The notes under the pieces are model-generated. The model searched no databases. It saw only the letters and a list, made by a program, of their open reading frames with translations, and had not been told where the DNA came from. Positions 20,896-30,418 of a DNA stretch of 64,000 nt are shown here, piece after piece (position 1 is the stretch's first letter; each line of letters opens with the position of its first letter). Location: the NCBI RefSeq assembly GCF_028554725.1, contig NC_071667.1, positions 32,693,501 through 32,757,500 on the forward strand, in the 5' to 3' direction. This DNA is from Zeugodacus cucurbitae (Eukaryota; Arthropoda; Insecta; Diptera; Tephritidae). Both the position numbers and the translations under genes were made by a program.

Positions 20896-23732
20896 TTATA
20901 AAAAATTCATTACAAATTCACTATCAAAATGTAAGGGGTTTAAATACAAAATTAAAAGAATTGTATTTGAACAGCACTAATTGTAATTTTAAAGTCATCG
21001 CTTTTACTGAAACTTGGCTTAAACCTCATATCTTTGATAACGAAATATTAAATAGTGAATTTCAAATCTTTATATGCGATCGACTGAACAGAGTCGGGGG
21101 GGGTGTACTATTTGCTGTGCATTCTTCAATTCCATCTGAAGAAGTAGAAGTTCCTCATGCGGACTTTATTGAATTTAAGTGCATACGAATTTGTATTAAT
21201 AAATGTTCTATTTATCTAACTTTATCTTATATTCCGCCTCAATCGGACTTATCTGTATATACGCAGCATGCTTCTTTAATAAATAATGTTTTTTCAATTG
21301 CTAAGAATACTGATTACATAATTGTTCTAGGCGATTTCAATTTACCGTGTGTATCTTGAAAATCTGTTGACGATTGCATTACCCCTTTTTGCACTCGTTT
21401 AAGCTTTAATGAGTTTTTGGAAGAAATGTCTGGGATGGGTCTTAACCAAATTAACTTAATTCCGAACAAGTTTGGTAAATTCTTAGATTTGGTCTATGTT
21501 GATAATTCTTCAACAGTTTCTGTGGTCCGATCTGATCCTTTAGTTTTGCCAGAGGACTCTTATCACCCTGCCTTGGAAATTAATATCGAAATCATAGACG
21601 AATTACTTGCATGCAACAAACAGGACCTTTGTTCTCGGTTCAACTTTGCGAAAGCTAACTTCAAAAAGATTAATTGTGAACTTTCTAAATTGACTTGGCC
21701 TGATTATAGTGGTAATATTGAATTAAATGTATCACATTTTAATGAAACAATTTATAATATTTTTGAAAGATTTGTTCCGAAATGTTTTATTATCAAAAGA
21801 AAAAGTTCAAATTTGTGGTATTCGAATGAGCTATGCAAATTAAAAAATAAAAAAGCTCGTGCTTTTAAACTTTATAAAAGAACTGGAGCTCTTGTTGACT
21901 ATTTAAAATATTCTAAATTGCGTCGTCAGTTTGAGGAACTTAACAAAAAATGTTATAAAAACTACATAATCAAAGTAAAAAATAATATTATTCGTAATCC
22001 GAAATTGTTTTATGGTTTCGTTAACTCCAAACGCAGGATTTCAAATTTTTCGTCCGCGATGAAATATAAATCATCAATGTCATGTGACAATTATATTATT
22101 TCTAATATGTTTGCAGAATTCTTCAAATCCAATTATTGTTCAAACTACCCTATGAATGTGCCATATCATCAAGTGTTATGTCCGAGTACTGTAATTAATA
22201 CACCAATTATTTCTGAAACAGATGTCTTAAATTATTTAGTTACGTTAAAAAATTCGTTTAAATATGGCCCTGATATGATTCCCTCAAGCTTTCTTAAAAA
22301 TTGCGCAAAACATATCTATCTGCCCTTAACTAAGCTTTTTAACCTATCTCTTAAGCAAGGTATTTTTCCGTCAATGTGGAAAAACTCTTTTATATTACCT
22401 TTGCATAAAAGTGGAGTTAGATCATCTGTTGAGAACTATAGGGGGATTACTAAAATGTCAGCTATACCCAAACTTTTTGAAGCTATTGTCACTGACCAAA
22501 TAACTTTCTTAATCTCTCCTTTAATTTCTTTCTCTCAGCATGGATTTTGTAAAGGGAAATCTACAGTAACTAACTTGCTTGAATTTGTAAACCATGTGTC
22601 AATGGGTTTTAGGGATAATAAGAACACTGATGTTATATATACAGACTTTAGTAAAGCATTCGATAGAGTAAACCACTCAATTCTTTTGCAAAAACTGAAT
22701 CTTCTTGGTTTTCAACCAAGACTTCTTGAATGGGTATCCTCATATCTTACTAACAGAAAACAACAAGTTTTATTTAATAATACATTATCCGATTCAATTA
22801 GTGTCACTTCAGGGGTTCCACAGGGTAGTCATCTCGGCCCGATTCTGTTCTTGTTGTTCATCAATGATATACCTTCAGTAATTAAGTTTTCAGAAATTTT
22901 ATTATATGCGGATGATGTAAAACTTTTTAAATCATATACTTCTCATAACGAAAGGACTGAGTTGCAATCGGATTTAAATAATTTAGTTACTTGGTGTCAC
23001 AAAAATGATATGCCACTGAATCTTAAAAAATGTAAGACGATGTGCTTTTCCAGTAGACCTGTTGATCTTTCCCCCTATGTAATAAATAACTTCAGTTTAG
23101 AGCAAGTTTTTAGCTTTGTTGATTTAGGAGTTAATATGGACCCTAAACTAAATTTTAATTCTCATGTAAATTCAATTGTCTTAAAAGCTAAAGGTGCTCT
23201 TAGCTTTGTTAAACGTTGGTCTAAAGAATTTAGTGATCCGTATATTACTAAAATTCTTTTTACAACATTGGTAAGGCCTATATTGGAGTATGGTTCTGTG
23301 GTATGGAATCCTAGCTATCAATCCCATTCTGATAAGCTTGAGTCCGTTCAAAAACAATTTTTACTTTTTGCTTTAGGCCACTTACATTGGGATTCAAGAT
23401 TGAATCTTCCCCCGTATACTAGTCGTTTAAAACTTATAAGTCTTCCCACACTCACTAGTCGCAGAGAAATGCTAGGTATAATTTTTCTAGTAAAACTTCT
23501 GAATGGTTTAGTTTGTAGTTCATTCCTTTTGTCTGATATTAAGTTTAATGTCCCATTGCGTTCATCCAGGCAGTTTAGACCATTATTTCTAAAATCTTCT
23601 AGAACAAATTTTGAGTTAAATGAACCATTCTGCCGAATATGTCATGATTTTAATTCGCATTCCAGCACATTTGATCCATCTGACTCAATATTTAGCATCA
23701 AAAAAACTATTTTGTCTTCTCTTAATAAATAA
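20893..23732 (+). pseudogene. CR1-like LINE ORF2: endonuclease and reverse transcriptase, one stop
   Basis: The -1 frame relative to ORF1 reads an endonuclease from IHYQNVRGLNTKL: AFTETWLK (Glu), GGGVLFAV, YIPPQSD and LGDFNLP (Asp, Asn). A TGA at 21357-21359, where a Trp is expected after CVS, interrupts it. The same frame then continues open to 23732. The RT follows with IYTDFSKAFDRVNH (motif A), SGVPQGSHLGPILF (motif B) and LLYADDVKLF (motif C, catalytic YADD), then thumb and C-terminus. Combined length is about 945 codons, usual for the group. Apart from the one stop every catalytic motif is intact, so the insertion is young. ORF2 has no AUG upstream of the endonuclease, see the slippery site. 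Confidence 0.88.
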
Positions 23733-24317
23733 TATTCAGAAATTTTTAACTTTTTGTTTTTATATATTTTTAAATCTCAGCTGTTGAAATGTTTCTTTCT
23801 GTAGCTGAGCAGTTTGAGAACCGGACGCTTAAAAATCTCTTGCCTTTCTATACCATATATATGCCGAATATGTGAGTCAAATTGTTTGTTATCTTAATCA
23901 AATTAAATAAACAAATTGCGAGAGTATAAAATGCTCCGTTACACCCGAACTTAGCCATTCCTTACTTGTTGAATTTATCTTTTAACCTTCCTATACCCGG
24001 GCACATGTCTGTGAGACCGATGAAACAGTTTTTCGTAAATATTTGTTTTTCCAAGAACTTTGACAGCTCGCCCGTTCTGTTACCTGCATTATTTGGGGCT
24101 CGCTGTAGATTAGTACGTGACAGGCAGTCGTGCGAGCAGGACGTGTAGGGTACTACGGTCTGATCGGTCTGTGACACCGACGCGGGTATACGATCATCTT
24201 TTTACGTAAGTCATATTTTTTATTATGAGAAATTATTTGTTATTTATTTGATTTTATGTATTTGTTTGAATTGTATTTTATTTGTTTACAACTACTGTAA
24301 CGATTTATGAAATTTTT

Positions 24318-25098
24318 AGGTCTTCTTCTTCTTCTTGACTGGCGTAGACACCGCTTACGCGGTTATAGCCGAGTCCAAAACAGCGCGCCACGTATACCTT
24401 CTTCTGGCAGTTTGGCGCCAATTGGTTATACCAAGCGAAGCCAGGTCCCTCTCCACCTGGTCCTTCCATCGGAGTGGAGGCTACCACCAGCGGGTACTGC
24501 ATCGAATACTTTCAGAGCTGGAGCACTTTCATCCATTCGAACAACATGACCTAGCCAGCGTAGCCGCTGTCTTTTTATTCGCTGGACTATGTCTATGTCG
24601 TCGAATAACACAACTACGTTCCATCGTCTGCGGTATTCGCTGTTGCCAATGTTTAAGGGACCATAAATCTTCCGCAAAACCTTTCTCTCGAAAACTCCCA
24701 GTGCCGTCTCATCGGATGTCGACATCGTCCACGCTTCTGCACCATAAAGTAGGACGGGTATGATGAGAGACTTGTAGAGTTTGGTTTTTTTTCGTCGAGA
24801 GAGGACTTTACATTTCAATTGCCTACTTAGTCCATAGTAGCACCTGTTGGCAAGAGTGATTCTGCGTTGGATTATCAGGCTGGCATTGTTATTGCTGTTA
24901 ATGCTGGTTCACAGGTAGACGAAATTATCTACAACTTCAAAGTTATGACTGTCAACAGTGACGTGGGAGCCAAGACGCGAATGCGCTGACTGTTTGTTTG
25001 ACGACAGGAGATATTTCGTCTTGTCCTCGTTCACCACCAGACCCATAAGATTCGCTTCCTTATCCAGTCTGGAAAAAGCAGAACTAACGGCGCGGGTG
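24318..25098 (-). mobile_element. RTE fragment inside the piggyBac-like element
   Basis: From the (TTC)n tail at 24318-24336 and the standard ACCGC/GCGGT hairpin, the minus strand reads the RTE C-terminal region, thumb and part of the palm. It stops near 25098 in the sequence just before YADD. Small deletions break the frame (for example at 24480 and 24612). 5' truncation is typical of failed LINE copying. Confidence 0.88.
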
Positions 25099-25139
25099 AC
25101 GAGCTCTCACTCTTTCACTACCAAGGACACTGGGGTTAA

Positions 25140-25330
25140 GACTTAATGAAACATGCAAATTAGATGGCCTTGAATCTGGAACTGCATCTACCAACAATAA
25201 AATTGGCCGATGTGGATATTGCGCATCAAAGAAAAATTGGAAAACGCGGTACAACTGCGCTGCTTGTGCCAAATATTTTTGTTCGTGCATGCTGTTATGG
25301 TATGCTCTGACTGCTTTGAAAACATTAACA
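25140..25330 (+). pseudogene. piggyBac transposase C-terminal cysteine-rich domain, broken
   Basis: The plus strand reads NKIGRCGYCASKKNWKTRYN, then CAACAKYFC. After a one-base frame change near 25287 it reads HAVMVCSDCFEN. The C-x2-C, Y-x-C-x2-C, C-H and C-x2-C pattern is the RING-like cysteine-rich end of piggyBac transposases, which binds the subterminal DNA of the element. The DDD catalytic core is not present in this element. The frame before RLNETCKLDGL is joined to RTE sequence, so it is a remnant. Confidence 0.75.
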
Positions 25331-25718
25331 TATAACTAAATTTATGTTACAATGGTCTCAAGATGTGTGATTTTTAAGAATTAAAAGATATTTTTTGTTT
25401 GTTTTCAGAATAAAAAGTTTTATGTTTGTTTTTCCTGGGCTATAAGAAAAAATGAGACTTTTTTAGGCTGTTTTGGAAAGACTGATAGTCATTAAAATAA
25501 TAAATAATTTAAGCTAACAATTGATATTTTTTGTTTTATTACATCCCATAGTTCCTATAAAATAAACAATATATAAACAGTTTTATAGAAAAATAACCAG
25601 GTAAGAGGAGACAAAGTCACGGTCCGTCACACCGTGCGCGGGTAGTGTTAAAACATTTGGCGCGGGTATAGGAAGGTTAAAGACTTTATGAATACCCGGA
25701 GGTATTTCATTGATTGAT

Positions 25719-26710
25719 TATTATACTCTCGCAACAAAGTTGCAAAAGAGAGTATTATAGTTTTGTTCACATAACGGTTGTTTGTAACACCCAAAACTAA
25801 ACAAGTTAGATATAAGGTTATACGAGTATATACCAAAGTGATCAGGGTGAAAAGTGGAGTTCAAATCCGAATGTCTGTCTGTCCGTCCGTCCGTCCGTCT
25901 GTGCAAGCTGTAACTTGAGTAAAAATTAAGATCTCTTGATGAAACTTGGCACCATAGGAAGGTTGCTTTCAAAAATTAGCAAAATCGGACCACTGCCACG
26001 CCCACATAATGGCGAAAACCGAAAACACATAAGGTGCCATAACTAAGAAATAAATAAAGCTATGGAAATAAAATGTGGTATGAAGGATCGTACTATGAAG
26101 GGGCATATTTGGATGTATTTTTTTTGGGGAAGTGGGCGTGGCCCCGCTCAAAATAGGTTTTTTGTACATAAACCAAAACCAAACTTTCTGCAGTCGTTTT
26201 TTTAGCCAATTCTTAATACAGTCCAAAAATGAAAAAAATCAGATAATCATCACGCCCACCTCCAATACAAAGGTTAGATTGAAAATTACTAAAAGTGGCT
26301 TAACTCACTAAAGAAAAACGTCAGAAACACTAAATTTCACATAAGAAATGGCAGATGGAAGCTGCACTCAGATTTATTTACAAAATGGAAAATGGGCATG
26401 GCGTCGCCCACTTATGGGTCAGAAACCATATCGCAGGAACCACCTGACCGATTTCAATGAAACTTGGTTTGTAATAGTTTCCTTACATCCCATTATATGT
26501 TGTGAAAATAGGCCGCATCGCTTCACAACCACGCCCACTTCCTATATACCCAAATATTATGGTTTCCAACTTTCAATGGACTTTATACAATATATATGAT
26601 GAATATGTGGGTCAAATTGTGCATTATATACTATAAATAAAGTTAAATAAATAAATTGCGAGAGTATAAAAGGTTCGGTTACACCCGAACTTAGCCCTTC
26701 CTTACTTGTT
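25719..26710 (+). mobile_element. mini-me-like repeat, complete copy
   Basis: It starts ATTATACTCTCGCAACAAAG with the GCAAC/GTTGC hairpin, carries GTCTGTCTGTCCGTCCGTCC at 25875-25900, and ends TTGCGAGAGTATAAAAGG, hairpin GGTTCGG-TTACA-CCCGAAC, then CCTTCCTTACTTGTT. 0.99 kb, non-coding; long frames on either strand are chance. Best copy for defining the family. Confidence 0.85.
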
Positions 26711-27211
26711 TTATTTTATTTTTCAATTTACATATAAAATATGCAATTCACATGCAAACCCGGTCAAAAGTGTATGTGAAAATTTTATGCTTTAACTTAA
26801 AAATTACGCGTAATATTAGATTTTTTCTAATTTTCTGAAGAGTGGAAAAGGGGCGAGCTAAATCAAATTATAAATTCGAACGTTTAGATTATATTTATTG
26901 TTAGATATAAAACGTGCATGCAACAAAGTTATTAAACAACTTCTTAATTTTATTGGTGCATATAAAAAATAAAACACTTCATCTTTAATTTTTATGCTTT
27001 TGCTTACTGAAAAGAAAATAATATTCACTTTTGGGGCCAAAAAGCTGCGGGAGACTGAAAACCTGCTGGCATGGTTGAAAAAGATCTAAGGAACGCAAAA
27101 TAACAAGAATGTACAAATTATTGAATTTGTACAAAAAAAAAATTGAATTTGTGAACAAATTTTATTGCTTCACATGAAATTAGATTTAGGATTAGGGTAA
27201 TTTTTTCAATA
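26711..27211. other. AT-rich intronic DNA
   Basis: No exon, repeat end or RNA gene recognised between two mini-me-like copies. Confidence 0.5.
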
Positions 27212-27974
27212 TGTGATATTTTTATACTCTCGCAACATAGTTGCTAAGGGAGTAAATAGTTTTGTTCACCTAATGGTTGTTTGTAACACCTAACCTAATC
27301 GAGTTAGGTATGGAGTTATGTATACCATAGTGATTAGGGTGACGGGTAGATTTGTAATCCGGATGTCTGTCTGTCCGTCCGTGTGCCCGTCAGTGCAAGC
27401 GATAACTTCATTAAAAATTGAGATATCTTGATGAAACTTGGTACACATATTCCTTGGCACCATAAGAAGGTTTCTTTCGAAAATGGGCAAAATCGGTCCA
27501 CTGCCACGCCCACAAAATGGCGAAAAACGAAAACAGATAAACAAAATTTGGTACAAAGGATCGCACTAGGAAAGGGCATATTTGGATGTAAGTTTTTTGG
27601 GAAAGTGAGCGCGGAGCCCCTATTATTAAGTTTTTTGTACATATCTCGTAAACTACTTAAGCTATATCAACCAAACTCTCCAGAGTCGTTTCTTTTAGCC
27701 ACTTCCTTATATAGTCCAATGGAGGAAATCGGATTATAACCTCCCATACAAAGGTTATGTTGAAAACTTCTAAAAAATGGCTTAATTCAGAAAGAAAAAT
27801 CACTAGGAATCTTTAATTTCATTATAAAGAAGGTACAGAAGAACTGCACTCAAATTGGTATACAACATTTTAAATTGGTGTGGCTCCGCCACATTAATAT
27901 ATAAAGTAAGCACTAGAGAAGATATTTTGAAGAAAAATTCGGTTACACCCGAACTTAGCCCTTCCTTACTTGCT
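27212..27974 (+). mobile_element. mini-me-like repeat with internal deletion
   Basis: It starts TTATACTCTCGCAACATAG, has GTCTGTCTGTCCGTCCGTG at 27364-27382 and ends CGGTTACACCCGAACTTAGC then CCTTCCTTACTTG. Around 27885 it jumps from GGCTCCGCCAC to the near-terminal part, so about 250 bp of the consensus is missing. Confidence 0.82.
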
Positions 27975-28306
27975 CCTATTTGAAATTCATGATACGAAAA
28001 ACAGAAATATGTGAATTTTTCCATTTTCATGTCTTTTACATGGTATTCTCAATACTCATACTCAAACTTAATTTCATTTAAATATTTGTAATTAATTCAA
28101 CTGGCGGCATGGTAATCTTCTTACATATTCGTTGTCGATATTATTCTTTAAAGAGTTATTAACCGACTTTTAAATTTATTAATATTAAAGCTTTCACGCC
28201 CAGACATAGAGGAATGTTCAACATGTTGCGAGAGTGTAAAACTAAGTGAAATGGTGTGCATTGCATATGTATGATAGATAGATTGTTTATATGCCAGTGT
28301 ACTTAC

Positions 28307-28507
28307 CTGTTTTCACGGAATCATTCTCCTTATTTTTTTCGTCACTTTTTCCTTGAGGTTTTCTTAAATACCATGATAGAAGATTTATGTCTGTTCGGAC
28401 CTTATCCGAATCGTACATTGGCCTTCTAATATTATATGCTTTATCGCCGCAAATCCTGACAGATGCGAGATGACTTTTGCCTTTATATTTAAACATGAAT
28501 AAAGTAT
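28307..28507 (-). CDS. Host gene, candidate cassette exon (67 codons, phase 1 to 1)
   Basis: The minus strand has acceptor ACTAAG (28508 upward) and donor GTAAGT (28306 downward) around 201 nt, exactly 67 codons, with no stop. With the G from exon 4 it reads DTLFMFKYKGKSHLASVRI, then CGDKAYNIRRPMYDSDKVRT, ending ENDSVKT. Leaving in phase 1 it joins exon 5 perfectly. Being symmetric, it can be included or skipped without changing the frame. It could also be a first coding exon from ATG 28496. It is lysine-rich and unlike the Tyr/Ser-rich exons. The acceptor polypyrimidine tract is weak. I do not recognise a domain. Confidence 0.6.
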
Positions 28508-29053
28508 CTTAGTGATAATAAAGATTTAGTTCTATCCTTTCATTTATATTATATTTTTTGGCTTTTAAGATCAAACAATAGATGGCATATTTCAATTTTG
28601 ACGATATTTATATATGTATATAATTTTTTTATGCAATATTTGGAAAAATAATTGCATACATTAAAAATTTAAAATCATAGTAACAGTATTGCTAACAAAT
28701 GTTCAACAGCTGTACATATGTATAGTTTTATAGTGATTTCGAACAAGATAAGGCGATACTTGTTTCTTTGAAACTATTAAATGCTGAGTGCCTTGGCGGC
28801 TTCCCCTTGTGGAATTAGAGTGGATACTAAACATTATATTGTTATCTTAATACATTGAAATATCTCGATAATACCAACGAGAGCATATGTACATGTATTG
28901 GAATTCTTGTTTCAAAATATTTACCGATAACGCTGAATACGCGATTAAACGCATGGAAATATTAAATTTAACGTAATATCCGTCGACAATTAATTTAAAC
29001 CTTTTGGAGTCTCTATATGTGAGAATATCGACTTAGGCATAAGTTATACGTAC

Positions 29054-29184
29054 CGACATATTTTTTAGCTGGTTCAGGATAGTGAGAGATTCTATGAACT
29101 TCCTTGGCAATGTGACGAACGGGATTAGTTATTCTTTCAACGTACGCATCAAGAGCAAGTTTAGATGTTGGTTCGTAGGTATAT
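29054..29184 (-). CDS. Host gene, exon 4
   Basis: 131-nt exon between acceptor TATCCTAG and donor GTACGT. Entered in phase 2 (GG plus A gives Gly), it reads YTYEPTSKLALDAYVERI, then TNPVRHIAKEVHRISHYPEP, ending AKKYV, and leaves one base (G). An acceptor 16 nt further upstream (TTTTTACAG) exists but would break the frame join, so TATCCTAG is chosen. The stretch looks like a conserved globular motif rather than low-complexity sequence. It follows exon 3 after a 66-nt intron, a size common in flies. Confidence 0.85.
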
Positions 29185-29250
29185 CTAGGATAAAGATCAA
29201 ATACTGTAAAAACCAAGCGATAAAGACATATTTTTGTATACTGCACTTAC

Positions 29251-29363
29251 CCCGTTACTGGAAACGGTGTGCAACTACGAGCTCTGCGAACTACCGGAGA
29301 GTGGATATCACGAATCAGTGACTGTGCTCTGTGACGAATACGGTTCGTTTCATCTTGAAAAGT
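29251..29363 (-). CDS. Host gene, exon 3
   Basis: 113-nt exon between acceptor ATCTGCAG and donor GTAAGTG. It is entered in phase 0 from exon 2 and leaves two bases. It reads TFQDETNRIRHRAQSLIRDI, then HSPVVRRARSCTPFPVTG. The Arg-rich helix followed by SCTPFP is conserved-looking and joins cleanly to YTYEPTS in exon 4. Introns on both sides are short (66 and 294 nt). Confidence 0.87.
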
Positions 29364-29657
29364 CTGCAGATTAATAGTTTAACACATTGCAGTATAAATT
29401 GCATTTAATTAAAACTCACATGTATACTAGAATTTTAATTTGAACAATAGGAAGTAAACACAATTGTCTACCAACATGTTAAGCATTTAATAGTGGTTAT
29501 TTCTACACACTTAACAATACATTTTTGTAAATTGAGTATTTGTAGTAAAGAGGGCGATATACCGATTCCTACATATATACTTTATTCATTTTTTATACAG
29601 TCCATTTTAGTTATTTTATTATTAAAATAATCAATATTTTAAAAGTTAAACACTCAC

Positions 29658-30119
29658 GGCAAAGGGTTCAGTGCTGAGGTAATTGGTTAAAGCACGAGCG
29701 CCATATCCTGGTAATGTTCTCTTCAGATAGGATGTTGAAGAACGCACTGGAGAAGTTGTTATCCTGATTGGTGGACTCAGGGATCCTGTGTACACACGAG
29801 ATATGGGCGAGTAGTAATAGGATGGAGTGGAGTACACATAAGTGGAAGGTGAATACGTGCTATAAGTGGTTGTTGGCAGATATGAGGAGGTATACAAATT
29901 CGGTGTTCTGTAGGTGTATGAGATTGTACGTTCCGGTGAAGATATAAGCCGTGTAGTTGTACGGACAACGCGAACTGGCGATGGTGCATGTATAACGCGT
30001 GTCACTACGCGGGCTGGGGAAGTTACAACTCGAACAGGTGAAGTAAAAACACGTGATCCAGTATATACTCGTTTTGGAGTTGTGTAAGACGAGTATATTG
30101 GGTAGGTCGTTTTATACAC
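29658..30119 (-). CDS. Host gene, exon 2: Tyr/Ser/Arg/Val-rich repeats
   Basis: 462-nt, 154-codon exon in phase 0 at both ends. The acceptor is TTGTATAG before GTG and the donor is GTGAGT. The product is low-complexity: short repeats such as SPVRVVTSPARVVTRVI, SPVRVVRTTTRLISS and many YSTYSPSTYVYSTPSYYYSP tyrosine-serine runs, then a more ordered end LKRTLPGYGARALTNYLS. It joins exon 1 (ending SSYAVS) directly to VYKTTYPIYSSY, continuing the same style. Such composition suggests an extended scaffold or cytoskeletal or cuticle-associated protein; that is inference only. From memory it resembles the N-terminal part of an uncharacterised Drosophila protein (CG45076 type), unverified. Confidence 0.88.
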
Positions 30120-30418
30120 CTATACAATATTAAGTGTAGGTTTTAGTTAATGTAGATAATTTGACAATAATAATTTCATTTATATAATTTTACGTTAGTA
30201 TACGGTTTTTAACAATTAAAGTAATAAATGTTATACTGGTGTATTAATCTCCTCTTATTTGGAATTTGTTAGATCACTTTTATACTTTTGTATCGATCTG
30301 GATTATTGGATTAAATCAAAACTGTATTATTTTAAATATAAAACAGGTTTTCAATTACTATATACAATTTATATTATAAGACTCCAATCATTATAAAACT
30401 AAATATTACATATATTAA

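Larger units (their letters stand above)
19510..23845 (+). mobile_element. Nearly intact CR1-like (Jockey-superfamily) LINE
   Basis: A roughly 4.3-kb non-LTR retrotransposon with a 0.5-kb 5' leader, ORF1 (PHD-like zinc finger), ORF2 (endonuclease plus RT) and a roughly 110-nt 3' UTR. Only two obvious lesions are visible: one extra base in ORF1 near 20181 and one TGG-to-TGA type stop in ORF2 at 21357. Boundaries are inferred from the interrupted mini-me-like host repeat; I could not define a target duplication. An old relative is at 11985-12405. Family role: copy-and-paste by target-primed reverse transcription. I assign it to the CR1/Jockey group from the RT motifs, not to a named family. Confidence 0.88.
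18740..23969 (+). mobile_element. mini-me-like repeat hosting a LINE insertion
   Basis: The left part (18740-19505) has the GTCTGTCTGTCCGTCCGTGC tract, AACTTGAGTAAAAATTGAG and CCACGCCCACC words. The right part (about 23848-23969) has TATACCATATATATG, TTGCGAGAGTATAAAATG and the end CCATTCCTTACTTGTT. The CR1-like LINE separates them. Uninterrupted copies at 25719 and 45624 show the two parts are normally joined. The start hairpin is missing on the left. Confidence 0.78.
23986..25676 (+). mobile_element. piggyBac-like element, TTAA-flanked, transposase remnant
   Basis: TTAA at 23982-23985 and 25677-25680 flank inverted ends CCTTCCTATACCCG and CGGGTATAGGAAGG (right end read CGCGGGTATAGGAAGG). 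Subterminal CACCG(A/T)GCGCGGGTA-type words recur near 24175 and 25635. Most of the transposase has been lost or replaced by an RTE fragment; a C-terminal cysteine-rich piece remains at 25140-25330. TTAA duplication plus that zinc-binding tail identify the superfamily. Confidence 0.82.

Noticed and set aside
29174..29200. Alternative acceptor TTTTTACAG for exon 4
   Set aside because: It would add TATTTGATC... and break the phase with exon 3, while TATCCTAG restores PVTG-YTYEP cleanly.
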